DNA from: Nitrospirota bacterium
Lineage (GTDB): Bacteria; Nitrospirota; UBA9217
Assembly: GCA_029858565.1 (NCBI GenBank)
Contig: JAOUEV010000039.1
Coordinates: 1 to 34,016, forward strand
Direction of reading: 5' to 3'
Length of the DNA: 34,016 bases
The notes under the pieces are model-generated. The model saw nothing but the letters and a program-made list of their open reading frames with translations. It ran no database searches and was not told the origin of the DNA. Shown here piece by piece: positions 1-8,638 of the stretch; within the stretch, counting starts at the first letter, position 1; every line of letters starts with the position of its first letter. The position numbers and the translations under genes were made by a program.

Positions 1-656
1 GAACGGTTCTTTCCGGGGGCAGGCTTGTGGCATCCTCCGGAAGGACCGTTCCGATCTTCGGCGTGAATCTCGGGAGCATGGGGTTCATGGCCGAGGTTTC
101 GCTGGAAGAATTGTACGATAATCTTCAGAAAGCCCTTGCCGGTAAACTGAGATCAGAACAACGCATGATGCTTACTGCCTCCATCATCAGGGGCGGCCGA
201 AAGGTCTCGTCGTATACGGTCCTGAATGACGCCGTGGTGAGCAAGGGCGCTGTCGCGAGAATGATATCGCTCGAGGTCGCTGTTGGCGGGGATCATCTGA
301 CCTCGGTGCGCGCAGACGGTCTTATTCTGGCAACGCCGACTGGTTCGACAGCCTATTCCCTGTCTGCCGGAGGGCCGATCGTCCATCCCACCCTGAACTG
401 CATCGTGCTCACACCAATATGCCCGCATACGCTCTCGAACAGGCCGATCGCCATTCCTGACAGGTCACAGGTACGGGTCAAGCTGACGTCGACGAGTGAA
501 GGCGCCATGCTTACCCTGGACGGTCAGGTTGCCTGCCCATTGAAGAAGAACGATGTCGTGCTGGTCAGAAAAGCGAAGCACAAGGCAACGATCATCAAGC
601 ATCCTGTCAAGGACTACTACGAGATCCTTCGAACGAAATTGAAGTGGGGGAACTGA
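1..656 (+). CDS. nadK: NAD kinase (5' end cut by window)
   Basis: ATP- or polyphosphate-dependent NAD kinase, which phosphorylates NAD to NADP in the cytoplasm. The reading frame is open from the first base: the window begins inside the glycine codon of the family GGDGT motif and reads T-V-L-S-G-G, so the N-terminal third lies outside. Visible family motifs are FGVNLGSMGF, the L-N-D segment, and ATPTGSTAYSLSAGGPI, which binds the NAD ribose and adenine; the C-terminal β-rich domain is complete and ends in KLKWGN. A GTG at 27 could be mistaken for the start, but homology clearly continues upstream of it. The gene is followed after 92 bp by a uracil-DNA glycosylase gene on the same strand. Function is near certain from the motifs; only the true start is unknown. 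Confidence 0.96.
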   Translation, partial: TVLSGGRLVASSGRTVPIFGVNLGSMGFMAEVSLEELYDNLQKALAGKLRSEQRMMLTASIIRGGRKVSSYTVLNDAVVSKGAVARMISLEVAVGGDHLTSVRADGLILATPTGSTAYSLSAGGPIVHPTLNCIVLTPICPHTLSNRPIAIPDRSQVRVKLTSTSEGAMLTLDGQVACPLKKNDVVLVRKAKHKATIIKHPVKDYYEILRTKLKWGN

Positions 657-748
657 AACAAGTTCCGAGTGCGCCGCGAAAAACATCACCGCGCGTGCTC
701 AAGGAATCTCACCGGTGACATTCGTGGTCGGACCATAACTGCATAATC

Positions 749-1570
749 ATGACCGATAATCGAACAGACTTGCAGGAGATCATCACCGATATCCGCGGCC
801 ATGTGGAGTTCCAGCGGTCCCTGGGCATCAAGACGATCGAGATGACGACCGGTCAGGACAACCCTGTTTCTGTCCATCCTCCGGCGGACCGGATGCCCGC
901 TGCGGCGCCCGATGGTCCGGTCGTGCCTGTTCCCGCGCAGACATCGGTTGCCAGGACCGGGGAACACGAACAGCTCGCTTCTGGTGCGCCGCAGACGCTG
1001 GACACGGTTAAGGCCGAGATAGGCGATTGCACGCGGTGCAAATTGAGCAAGGGTCGGAGCACGATCGTGTTCGGCGAAGGAAATCCGAAAGCAGAAATCC
1101 TTTTTATAGGTGAAGGGCCGGGCTTTGAAGAGGACCAGCAGGGAAGGCCTTTTGTGGGAGCCGCGGGTCAGCTCCTGACCGACATCATTGTCAAGGGCAT
1201 GAAGCTTAGACGCGAGGATGTCTATATCTGCAATATCGTTAAATGCCGTCCGCCGGACAACCGGAACCCTGAACCTGACGAGGTCGATGCCTGCATAGGT
1301 TTCGTGAAACAACAGATAGCTGCGATCAAACCGAGGGTCATCGTGACGCTGGGCAATGTGCCTACCCAGAACCTGCTGGGAACCAAGCAGGGGATCACCA
1401 AGGTGCGCGGAATATGGCAGGAATATGACGGCATCCCGGTGATGCCCACGTTCCATCCGTCCTATCTGCTCAGGAGCCCCGGGGAAAAGAAGCTTGCCTG
1501 GGAAGATATTAAAATGGTGATGACGAAGCTCGGTCTTCCTCTCGATGGGCAGGGAGCCGGCGGCAAGTAG
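749..1570 (+). CDS. Family 4 (Fe-S) uracil-DNA glycosylase
   Basis: Removes uracil from DNA to start base-excision repair. The protein is 273 aa. The first ~90 residues are a poorly conserved, Pro/Ala-rich extension, followed by the catalytic domain. Family 4 hallmarks are visible: the CTRC pair near residue 94 and later cysteines in NIVKC and DACIGF, which fit the 4Fe-4S ligands; motif 1 GEGPGFEEDQQGRPFVGAAG; and motif 2 HPSYLLR close to the C-terminus. The first Gly-Glu-Gly-Pro replaces the more common Gly-Glu-Ala-Pro. No clear Shine-Dalgarno precedes the ATG at 749, so the start is the least certain part; a long N-terminal extension is common in relatives. It lies between nadK and mutS, so two repair genes stand side by side. 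Confidence 0.93.
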   Translation: MTDNRTDLQEIITDIRGHVEFQRSLGIKTIEMTTGQDNPVSVHPPADRMPAAAPDGPVVPVPAQTSVARTGEHEQLASGAPQTLDTVKAEIGDCTRCKLSKGRSTIVFGEGNPKAEILFIGEGPGFEEDQQGRPFVGAAGQLLTDIIVKGMKLRREDVYICNIVKCRPPDNRNPEPDEVDACIGFVKQQIAAIKPRVIVTLGNVPTQNLLGTKQGITKVRGIWQEYDGIPVMPTFHPSYLLRSPGEKKLAWEDIKMVMTKLGLPLDGQGAGGK

Positions 1571-1655
1571 CGCGATAGGAACATTTGCTGTATAGCCAAT
1601 TGGCTGATATTGGTTGTCTGCAATCTGACGAAAGATTTCTCTCCGGCTGATATCC

Positions 1656-4304
1656 ATGACCGACCTGACCCCCTTGATGAAACAATACCACGAGATCAAG
1701 CGGCAGCATCTTGACTCGATCCTGCTGTTCCGCATGGGCGACTTCTATGAGATGTTCGACCAGGACGCGGTGACGGCTTCCAAAGTGCTCGAGATCACGC
1801 TGACGCAGCGCAATAAATCAAAAGGGAACGAAACCCCCCTCTGCGGATTCCCGTACCATGCAGTGGAAGGGTATATTGCCAAGCTGATCCGCAGGGGTTT
1901 CAAGGTGGCGGTGTGCGAACAGGTCGAGGACCCCAAGCTTGCCAAAGGGCTGGTGAAACGCGAGGTCATCAGGGTGGTAACGCCCGGTACGGTGCTGGAC
2001 GCGAACCTGCTCGATGCCAAGGACAATAATTATCTTGCGTCCATCTATCCGGGCAGAACGGGCTACGGCGTCGCGTTCCTGGACATCTCGACCGGTGATT
2101 TTCACGCTGCTGAGGTGCAAGGCGCAGGTAATTTCGCAGAGCTCGATACCGTGCTGTCGCGGTTCACGCCGCGGGAGGTCGTACTGCCGAAGGGGCACCC
2201 GGCGGACCGGGATCTTATGGCGCTGATCAACCAGTATACCCGTGCGGTGAACACCTACGATGACTGGACCTTTGACCGGGATACGGCGCGCAGGTCACTG
2301 CTGGACCATTTCAAAATAACTTCGCTCGAAGGTTTCGGCTGCGACGGCATGACCACCGGGATCTCGGCCGCAGGCGCCGCGCTCAGGTACATCGAGGAGA
2401 CCCAGAAGACCGCCCTTGCCAATATCAGGACCATGAAACCGTACCTGGCGCGGTCGTCCATGATCATTGACGCGGCCTGCCAAAGGAACCTTGAGCTGGT
2501 AAGGAACATCTTCGACGGGTCCGTCAACGGCACGCTGCTGTCGGTCCTTGACCATACGGTCACGTCGATGGCAGGCAGAAAACTGCGGGAGTGGCTCCTG
2601 AACCCGCTTCTGGACCACCAGGAGATCAACGGCAGGCTCGATGCCGTTGCAGAGCTCAAGGACCGCCACCAGGTGCGTACCGGGGTCCGCGCGGCATTGG
2701 GCCGCGTCTATGACCTTGAACGGCTCATCAGCCGGGTTTCTCTCGGCGTTGCCAACGCCCGGGACCTGGTCGCGCTCAAGATATCCTTCAAGGCCCTGCC
2801 GGATATCAAGAACCTCCTTTCTCTGAGCGCATCGGGACTTATCAAGGACCTTCTGGAAAAATGGGACGATATCGAAGACCTGTATTCGCTCATTGAACGA
2901 TCGATCAACGATGATCCTCCGTTCACGCTTCGTGAGGGGAAGCTCATCAAGAAAGGCTGTAATGCGGAGCTGGACGAACTTCTTGAGATCAGCACCGAAG
3001 GAAAAGGGTTCATAGCTTCCATCGAACTGCGGGAACGGGAGCGGACCGGCATCTCATCGCTCAAGGTGAGCTACAACAAGGTCTTCGGCTACTATATCGA
3101 GGTGACCAAGCCTAACCTCCCGAACGTGCCGACGGATTATATCCGCAAGCAGACCATGACCAACGCAGAACGGTTCATCACTCCGGAACTCAAGGAGTAC
3201 GAGGACAAGGTCCTGAACGCGGAAGAGAAGATCCTGGACCTTGAATACCGTCTGTTCCAGGAAGTGCGCGAGCAGGTAAGCCGCCAGACGGTCCGCGTGC
3301 AGGACATGGCACGAAGGATAGCAGTGCTGGACTGCCTGGTCTCCCTGGCTGAGGCTGCCGCACAGTACAATTACAGCAGGCCGGTGGTTGACCAGGGGGA
3401 TTCTCTCCGGATCATCGAAGGCCGTCACCCGGTGATCGAACGTCTGACCGCGGACCGGTTCGTTCCGAACGACACGGTCCTGGACTGCGAAGAGAACCAG
3501 CTCATCATCATCACCGGCCCGAACATGGCGGGGAAGTCGACCTATATGCGCCAGGTTGCCCTTATCGCCATCATGGCGCAGATGGGAAGTTTCGTTCCTG
3601 CTCGCGAGGCGATCGTGGGAATCGTGGACCGCGTGTTCACCCGTGTCGGAGCATCGGATTTCCTCGCCCGGGGACAGAGTACCTTCATGGTCGAGATGAA
3701 TGAGACCGCCAACATCCTGAACAACGCCACGAGCAGAAGCCTGATCATTCTCGATGAGATCGGCAGGGGGACCAGCACGTTCGACGGCATAAGTATCGCC
3801 TGGGCTGTTGCCGAGCATATCCATGAGAAGCTCAGGGCACGGACGCTCTTCGCCACCCATTACCATGAGCTCACCGATCTTTCGCTTACCATGGACCGGG
3901 TCAGGAACTTCAATGTTGCGATCAAGGAGTGGAACGACCAGATCATTTTCCTGAGAAAGGTTGTGGAAGGCGGAGCTGACAAGTCCTATGGGATCCAGGT
4001 CGCCCGGCTCGCGGGATTGCCCGCCCAGGTGATCGAGCGCGCTCGGGAAGTGCTGGCAAACCTGGAACAGGCTGAGTTCGATGAAACCGGCGAACCGGTG
4101 GCAGGGCATACGGAACGTGCGGCGGCACGAGAAAAGCGAACTGCCAGGACGCCGGACGAACCTTCGGGTCCGCAGCTTGGCCTGTTCGCGGCCAGGGACG
4201 CGAATCTGGTCCGGGAAATCGCCGAAATGGACCTTGATGCCATGACACCGCTTGAAGCCATGAACAAACTTGCGGAGATAAAGAAGAAGGCCTTGGGAAC
4301 ATAG
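1656..4304 (+). CDS. mutS: DNA mismatch repair protein MutS
   Basis: Mismatch-recognition ATPase of methyl-independent or MutL-coupled repair. At 882 aa it is close to E. coli MutS (853). The N-terminal mismatch-binding domain begins LTPLMKQYHEIKRQ and carries the Phe-x-Glu wedge in FRMGDFYEMF. Connector, lever and clamp domains follow, then the ATPase domain with Walker A GPNMAGKST near residue 621, the DEIGRGTSTFDG Walker B/signature segment, and the FATHYHELT motif. The C-terminal ~80 residues are a less conserved tail. The start at 1656 matches the family N-terminus, although the Shine-Dalgarno is weak. The upstream 85 bp holds a 12-bp palindrome. No MutL is visible in the window. Confidence 0.98.
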   Translation: MTDLTPLMKQYHEIKRQHLDSILLFRMGDFYEMFDQDAVTASKVLEITLTQRNKSKGNETPLCGFPYHAVEGYIAKLIRRGFKVAVCEQVEDPKLAKGLVKREVIRVVTPGTVLDANLLDAKDNNYLASIYPGRTGYGVAFLDISTGDFHAAEVQGAGNFAELDTVLSRFTPREVVLPKGHPADRDLMALINQYTRAVNTYDDWTFDRDTARRSLLDHFKITSLEGFGCDGMTTGISAAGAALRYIEETQKTALANIRTMKPYLARSSMIIDAACQRNLELVRNIFDGSVNGTLLSVLDHTVTSMAGRKLREWLLNPLLDHQEINGRLDAVAELKDRHQVRTGVRAALGRVYDLERLISRVSLGVANARDLVALKISFKALPDIKNLLSLSASGLIKDLLEKWDDIEDLYSLIERSINDDPPFTLREGKLIKKGCNAELDELLEISTEGKGFIASIELRERERTGISSLKVSYNKVFGYYIEVTKPNLPNVPTDYIRKQTMTNAERFITPELKEYEDKVLNAEEKILDLEYRLFQEVREQVSRQTVRVQDMARRIAVLDCLVSLAEAAAQYNYSRPVVDQGDSLRIIEGRHPVIERLTADRFVPNDTVLDCEENQLIIITGPNMAGKSTYMRQVALIAIMAQMGSFVPAREAIVGIVDRVFTRVGASDFLARGQSTFMVEMNETANILNNATSRSLIILDEIGRGTSTFDGISIAWAVAEHIHEKLRARTLFATHYHELTDLSLTMDRVRNFNVAIKEWNDQIIFLRKVVEGGADKSYGIQVARLAGLPAQVIERAREVLANLEQAEFDETGEPVAGHTERAAAREKRTARTPDEPSGPQLGLFAARDANLVREIAEMDLDAMTPLEAMNKLAEIKKKALGT

Positions 4305-4391
4305 GCCCTCGTTGTATCGCCGCACCCGTCAGATCACCTATTCTCCCGTCAACCTACCTTGCCTGCTCCCGCACTGCGCATAAAAAAGGGC

Positions 4392-4419
4392 TTTACAGCC
4401 CTGCTGACTTTAGAATAAT
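4392..4419 (+). promoter_or_regulatory. Sigma-70-type promoter for the envelope cluster
   Basis: TTTACA (4392-4397), a 16-bp spacer and AATAAT (4414-4419), each 5 of 6 to consensus. It lies 33 bp before the start of the caspase-like gene and could drive the five genes up to 10961. The -35 hexamer overlaps a small GC-rich hairpin (4387-4402). Confidence 0.5.
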
Positions 4420-4451
4420 ATGCATCTGCTTTGCGATAAGGAGTGATCTTG

Positions 4452-5696
4452 ATGCTTCGTGCCGTTCTGATGCTTATAGCTGCCATGCTGAGCTTGCTGA
4501 CAGCACCTGAACCGGTCTTCGCGGTTGAGGATTGCGTATGGGCCGCGAGGTTGTCCGAGGAAGGCATCGCGCTTCTCAATGACCACCCGTCGAGGGCAGT
4601 GAATAAGCTGAAGGACGCGATAAGTTATTGCGGATTAAGCGCGTCGCTTTATTATAATCTCGGCTTGGCGTACTATAAGCAGAATAAATTTGCTGAGGCC
4701 CGCGACCAGATGGAGCGGGCTATGAGGCTGAGGCCAGGCTATGCAAAAGCAGCGAACGACCTTGCCTATATCTATGCAGCACACCTGAACGACAAGCAGC
4801 GGGCCTGGATACTTGCACGCGTAGCGGTGCGGTCTGATCCAAAGAACAATGATTTTCTTGAGACCTTTGCGCTGACAAAGGAACTGGATATCGAAGATCC
4901 GCCAAAGCTCGACACCAGGCGTCCTGATGCCGTGGCAATTGTTATCGGCAACCGGAACTATAAGAGCAGCAGCATACCTGCGGTGGAGTTCGCGCATCGT
5001 GATGCCTCCCTGGTCAAGCGATATCTCGATGAGGCATGCGGTTTCCGCGGCGGCGACATCATTGATATCTCCGATGCAAATGTGTCGCAGATGAACAAGG
5101 TGTTCGGAGACAAGGATGATCACCGGGGCATTCTCTACGACAGGATCGAACCTGCCAAGAGTGACGTGGTCATCTACTATACAGGGCATGGCGCCTATGA
5201 CCCCGTTGCCAGAGAAAGCTACCTTCTTCCCATGAGCGCTGACACTGCTGCGCTGGGAGAAACGGCCTACCCGCTGAGCATGCTCTATGAGAATCTTGCA
5301 AAGATCAACAAGGAAAAGAGACCTCGAAGCGTTGTCCTTATCCTGGATGCTTCTTTTAACAGCTCGGTCCCGGGCGGCGCAATCATCCCGGAAGCGGACC
5401 CGGTGGCCGTTCTTACCAATGCACCGCTGGCGGCTATGAAAAATGTCGCTGCCTTTATTAGCGCACGAAGCGATCAAGAGAGTTCCGTGTATGCTGAGAA
5501 GGGTCATGGATTGTTCACCTACCTGTTCGTGCGGTCGCTCCGAGAACTGATCGAGATGAACAGCAATGGTTCAGTTGCTGATTTGGAGGCGATCCTTTTA
5601 GGATTTGACGGGGTTAGCGACACAGCAAAGCGCCTATACAATAGGGACCAGGTCCCGCAGATCGTAGGGAACAAGACAATCACGCTGATGCCCTGA
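4452..5696 (+). CDS. Exported TPR plus caspase-fold protein, catalytic Cys replaced by Ser
   Basis: 414 aa from the ATG at 4452, preceded by a near-perfect anti-16S match AAGGAGTGATC; a GTG at 4443 is possible but overlaps that site. An N-terminal signal peptide ends around PVFA. Residues ~30-145 hold two or three TPR-like helical repeats (e.g. YYNLGLAYYKQNKFAEARD). The rest is a peptidase C14 (caspase/metacaspase) p20-like domain: VAIVIGNRNY, AHRDASLVKRYL, then the catalytic His in YYTGHGA (His246). The position of the nucleophile, normally D-A-C, reads LDASFN, so Cys is Ser301 (codon TCT, one base from TGT). The protein is thus probably a pseudoprotease or a binding module, unless Ser can serve. 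It is the first of five same-strand genes for exported proteins. The fold is secure; activity and partner are unknown. Confidence 0.85.
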   Translation: MLRAVLMLIAAMLSLLTAPEPVFAVEDCVWAARLSEEGIALLNDHPSRAVNKLKDAISYCGLSASLYYNLGLAYYKQNKFAEARDQMERAMRLRPGYAKAANDLAYIYAAHLNDKQRAWILARVAVRSDPKNNDFLETFALTKELDIEDPPKLDTRRPDAVAIVIGNRNYKSSSIPAVEFAHRDASLVKRYLDEACGFRGGDIIDISDANVSQMNKVFGDKDDHRGILYDRIEPAKSDVVIYYTGHGAYDPVARESYLLPMSADTAALGETAYPLSMLYENLAKINKEKRPRSVVLILDASFNSSVPGGAIIPEADPVAVLTNAPLAAMKNVAAFISARSDQESSVYAEKGHGLFTYLFVRSLRELIEMNSNGSVADLEAILLGFDGVSDTAKRLYNRDQVPQIVGNKTITLMP

Positions 5697-5718
5697 TCTC
5701 GTGATCAGGAGATACCTT

Positions 5719-6081
5719 ATGAGAAGAACATTCATATGCCTTATTCTTCTGTCGTTCTTTCTTCCTGTGCAGGTCCGCGCCGGGATCATCGGAACGCCGG
5801 ATCCGGTGGAAGACGCTCTGCAAAAACGTATTGAAAAGCAGAAGAACTTCATCCAGCGGCCGGACAGGTCCGACAGTGAGCGGATGACCGATGAATTTCA
5901 GGAGAACATGAAAACTGCCGAGGTCTCGCAGACCGGCGAGAAGAAGTCCGGTTCTGTCTGGTGGAAGTGGGCCCTCGGCATTCTCGTAGTCGGCGGTATA
6001 GCCGCGGCAGCGTCCGGAGGGGGCGGAAGCGGAGGCGGATCATCGTCAAGTACCGGCGCTACGGTAACCGGCTCGTGGTAA
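5719..6081 (+). CDS. Small exported single-pass membrane protein
   Basis: 120 aa from the ATG at 5719, which has AGGAGA six bases upstream; a GTG at 5701 would extend the frame by six residues but lacks a comparable site. The N-terminus MRRTFICLILLSFFLPVQVRA is a signal peptide or anchor. The middle (~25-80) is charged and probably helical. Near the C-terminus comes WWKWALGILVVGGIAAAAS, a strong membrane segment, followed by a Gly/Ser-rich tail that ends in TGSW. I do not recognise a family. It begins 22 bp after the caspase-like gene and so is likely co-translated with it; a small membrane partner or anchor for that protein is a reasonable guess but unproven. Confidence 0.7.
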   Translation: MRRTFICLILLSFFLPVQVRAGIIGTPDPVEDALQKRIEKQKNFIQRPDRSDSERMTDEFQENMKTAEVSQTGEKKSGSVWWKWALGILVVGGIAAAASGGGGSGGGSSSSTGATVTGSW

Positions 6082-6193
6082 CTACCGCCGGAAGCTGTTC
6101 GACCGGGCGATCGGGATCCCGGTCAACAAAGAACCACCGAAAGCAAACATCGGTACACGACGCAGTACCGGCCGTTTTTCTGGAGCAACCTGT

Positions 6194-8572
6194 ATGACAA
6201 GATTCGCTGTATCCATTCTCTGCATTTCCATCTTGGCCATTGCCGCTGTCTCTTGCAGTTCGGGCCCATTGGATTCCGGGTATGCTTCATTCACTTTTTC
6301 GCTCAAATGGCCGTCTGAATTCTCCGCTAAATCACCGGGTATATACCGTAACGCGCCCGCAGGCGTTGTCAACGTCAGGATATCCGTGTCAGCCATTGAT
6401 ATGACCATGATGAGCCGTGATTTCCTGGCCTCGGCAGGAACAGGTTCTCTTTCAGATGTGCCTCCGGGTGCGAATAGAACGATCGCTTTTGAGGGTCTTG
6501 ATGCCAACGGCAACGCGCAATACCGGGGACAGGTGACCGGCGTAACGCTCAAGTCCGGACAGGTCTTCGATTGCGGTACCGTGGCCATGGATCCCGTGCC
6601 GGCAGTTACCAACCTGGTGATATTTGAGTCCGACCGCAACGGCACCTGGCAGCTCTTTAAGATGAATCCTGACGGGACCGGCCAGACCCCGATAACCAGC
6701 GACACCTATAATAATCGCAACGCCTGTGCTTCTCCCGAGGGCGGCAAGATCGCGTTCAGGACGGACCGGAACAGCTCCTTCTGTGACAGCGGCTATTGCG
6801 ATCTCTACGTGATCAACGTCGATGGATCCGGCCTTACCCAGCTGACGAACGCCAGTGTCCGGAACGTGTATGACCTGGGAACCTGTGTGTGGTCAAAGGA
6901 CGGGAAAAAGGTTTTTTTCAGCGGGAAGAGCGTCTCCAGCGGCGGGAATCGTGAAGTCTGGTCAGCGCAGGCCGATGGAACCGGCCAGCAGCTGTTGCTG
7001 TCGCAGGCCGGCCGTGATCTTTCTCCCATGAGCATATCAGCGGACGGTTCGAGAATATCGCTCAATGACTCGCAAACAGGAGCTGACGGAGTCGATAATG
7101 TACAGTCCACGGTCAAGACTGACGGTACAGGCTATTCCTATGCGTCTCTTGTCAAGGAGCCGCGAGATGGCCGCGATGACGACGGCCGGTGGAGCCCGGA
7201 CGGAGCATTGTTTGTCTACCTCAAGGGAAGAGGGTCCGGTTCTCCAGCGCAGATCTATGTTGAGAACGGATCGGCCAACAACTATCCCGGAACGAACCTG
7301 ACCAGGGACTCTCTTGAGAACGGAGGACCATCCTGGTCGGCCGACGGTTCGAAGATCCTCTATTTTGCGCCCAAAGACGGCTTCAATCACATCTGGAGCT
7401 TCAATCTGGCCCTCAATGAAAAAATGCCGTTGTCAGCCGGCGAGTATTCAGATATGAATCCGGTGTGGTTAGTCATGGCCACCCCGGGCTCAGCCACAAC
7501 GGATATCTGGAAGACGACCTCAACGGCCGGCGCGCCGTCAGCGCGATCCCGTCATGGGGCGGTCTGGACAGGCAGTGAAATGATCGTATGGGGCGGATGG
7601 GACCTGAGCTGGGGTTTCAACACGGGAGGCCGGTACGATCCTGTGATAGATGTATGGAAGCCGGTGCTGGGGAGTCCCCCGCCGGCACGCTATGATATGG
7701 CCATGGTCTGGACCGGGACTGAAGTGATCATCTGGGGCGGGTATTGTGTTAATCTGTCAACGACCTGTGATGGCGGCGGTCGCTATAATCCGACAACCGA
7801 CTCCTGGACAGGGGTGGCTACGATAGGAGCGGCATCGCCTCGTTACGGTCTTGTGTCGGTATGGACCGGATCGCACATGCTTGTCTGGGGCGGAGTCTAT
7901 AGTTCTTTATCACCGACGGTTGTACCACCAATACTTGTCTCCTCTGTGACAGGTAGTCGATATGATCCGGCAGCAAATCTCTGGACAGCCATATCCACGA
8001 CGAATGCTCCCCCAAGCACCTACAATGCAAGCGCTGTCTGGACAGGCACGGAAATGATCGTCTGGGGCGGTTCTCTGAACAGTACCACGACCACCAGCGC
8101 CGGAGGAAGATATAACCCGGCGACAGATCTCTGGACAGCCGCATCCACGACCAATGCTCCCGCAAGCCGCGCGCGGCATACTGCGGTCTGGACCGGCACG
8201 GAAATGCTCGTCTGGGGCGGGCAGGGGGATGACGGCATGCCGCAGACTGCGGGAGGAAGATACGATCCCGCAACAGACATATGGACATCCATGTCGGCAA
8301 CGAACCAGCCTGTGCCGAGGACCGATATGCTCTATTCCAGCTGGACAGGATCAGAGATGATCGTTTGGGGTGGATATGACGGCTCCGCAGTCCTGAACAC
8401 GGGCGGAAAATACAACCCGGCGATTGATTCATGGATTCCCACAAGCACGTTGAATGCTCCCGCTGCCGTGAGAGGGATGACCAATGTGTGGACAGGGTCG
8501 CAGATGATCATTTGGGGCGGGGATAATGCCGCTTCGGTTGTGAACAACAGCGGGGGGAGATATACGCCCTGA
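6194..8572 (+). CDS. Lipoprotein with PD40/TolB-like and Kelch beta-propellers
   Basis: 792 aa. The signal peptide ends in the lipobox AVS-C (Cys21), so the protein is a predicted lipoprotein. Residues ~27-130 form a β-rich domain that also occurs in the next gene. Residues ~135-425 contain PD40-type repeats (DRNGTWQLFKMNPDGTGQTP, DLYVINVDGSGLTQLT, WSPDGALFVYLKG, WSADGSKILYFAP) as in TolB-like propellers. Residues ~430-792 hold seven Kelch-type repeats of about 50 residues, each with a W-T-G-x-E/Q-M-I-V-W-G-G strand and a G-G-R-Y-N/D-P-x-x-D-x-W turn; the last repeat is shortened. No catalytic residues stand out, so binding of a surface ligand or protein partner is the likeliest role. GGAG lies upstream of the ATG. 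Confidence 0.85.
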   Translation: MTRFAVSILCISILAIAAVSCSSGPLDSGYASFTFSLKWPSEFSAKSPGIYRNAPAGVVNVRISVSAIDMTMMSRDFLASAGTGSLSDVPPGANRTIAFEGLDANGNAQYRGQVTGVTLKSGQVFDCGTVAMDPVPAVTNLVIFESDRNGTWQLFKMNPDGTGQTPITSDTYNNRNACASPEGGKIAFRTDRNSSFCDSGYCDLYVINVDGSGLTQLTNASVRNVYDLGTCVWSKDGKKVFFSGKSVSSGGNREVWSAQADGTGQQLLLSQAGRDLSPMSISADGSRISLNDSQTGADGVDNVQSTVKTDGTGYSYASLVKEPRDGRDDDGRWSPDGALFVYLKGRGSGSPAQIYVENGSANNYPGTNLTRDSLENGGPSWSADGSKILYFAPKDGFNHIWSFNLALNEKMPLSAGEYSDMNPVWLVMATPGSATTDIWKTTSTAGAPSARSRHGAVWTGSEMIVWGGWDLSWGFNTGGRYDPVIDVWKPVLGSPPPARYDMAMVWTGTEVIIWGGYCVNLSTTCDGGGRYNPTTDSWTGVATIGAASPRYGLVSVWTGSHMLVWGGVYSSLSPTVVPPILVSSVTGSRYDPAANLWTAISTTNAPPSTYNASAVWTGTEMIVWGGSLNSTTTTSAGGRYNPATDLWTAASTTNAPASRARHTAVWTGTEMLVWGGQGDDGMPQTAGGRYDPATDIWTSMSATNQPVPRTDMLYSSWTGSEMIVWGGYDGSAVLNTGGKYNPAIDSWIPTSTLNAPAAVRGMTNVWTGSQMIIWGGDNAASVVNNSGGRYTP

Positions 8573-8638
8573 GATGTTACAGACAGTTCCAGATAATCTC
8601 TTGATGAAGCGTTTTTGATGTCTTTTGGAGGTACTGAC

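Noticed and set aside
3054-4325. Long open frame (423 codons) on the - strand inside mutS
   Set aside because: Antisense to the MutS ATPase domain; the translation has no family features and its openness follows from the codon bias of mutS.
4387-4402. Terminator for mutS
   Set aside because: The AGGGCT/AGCCCT hairpin has its run of Ts only on the - strand, where no gene ends; on + it overlaps the -35 box of a promoter.
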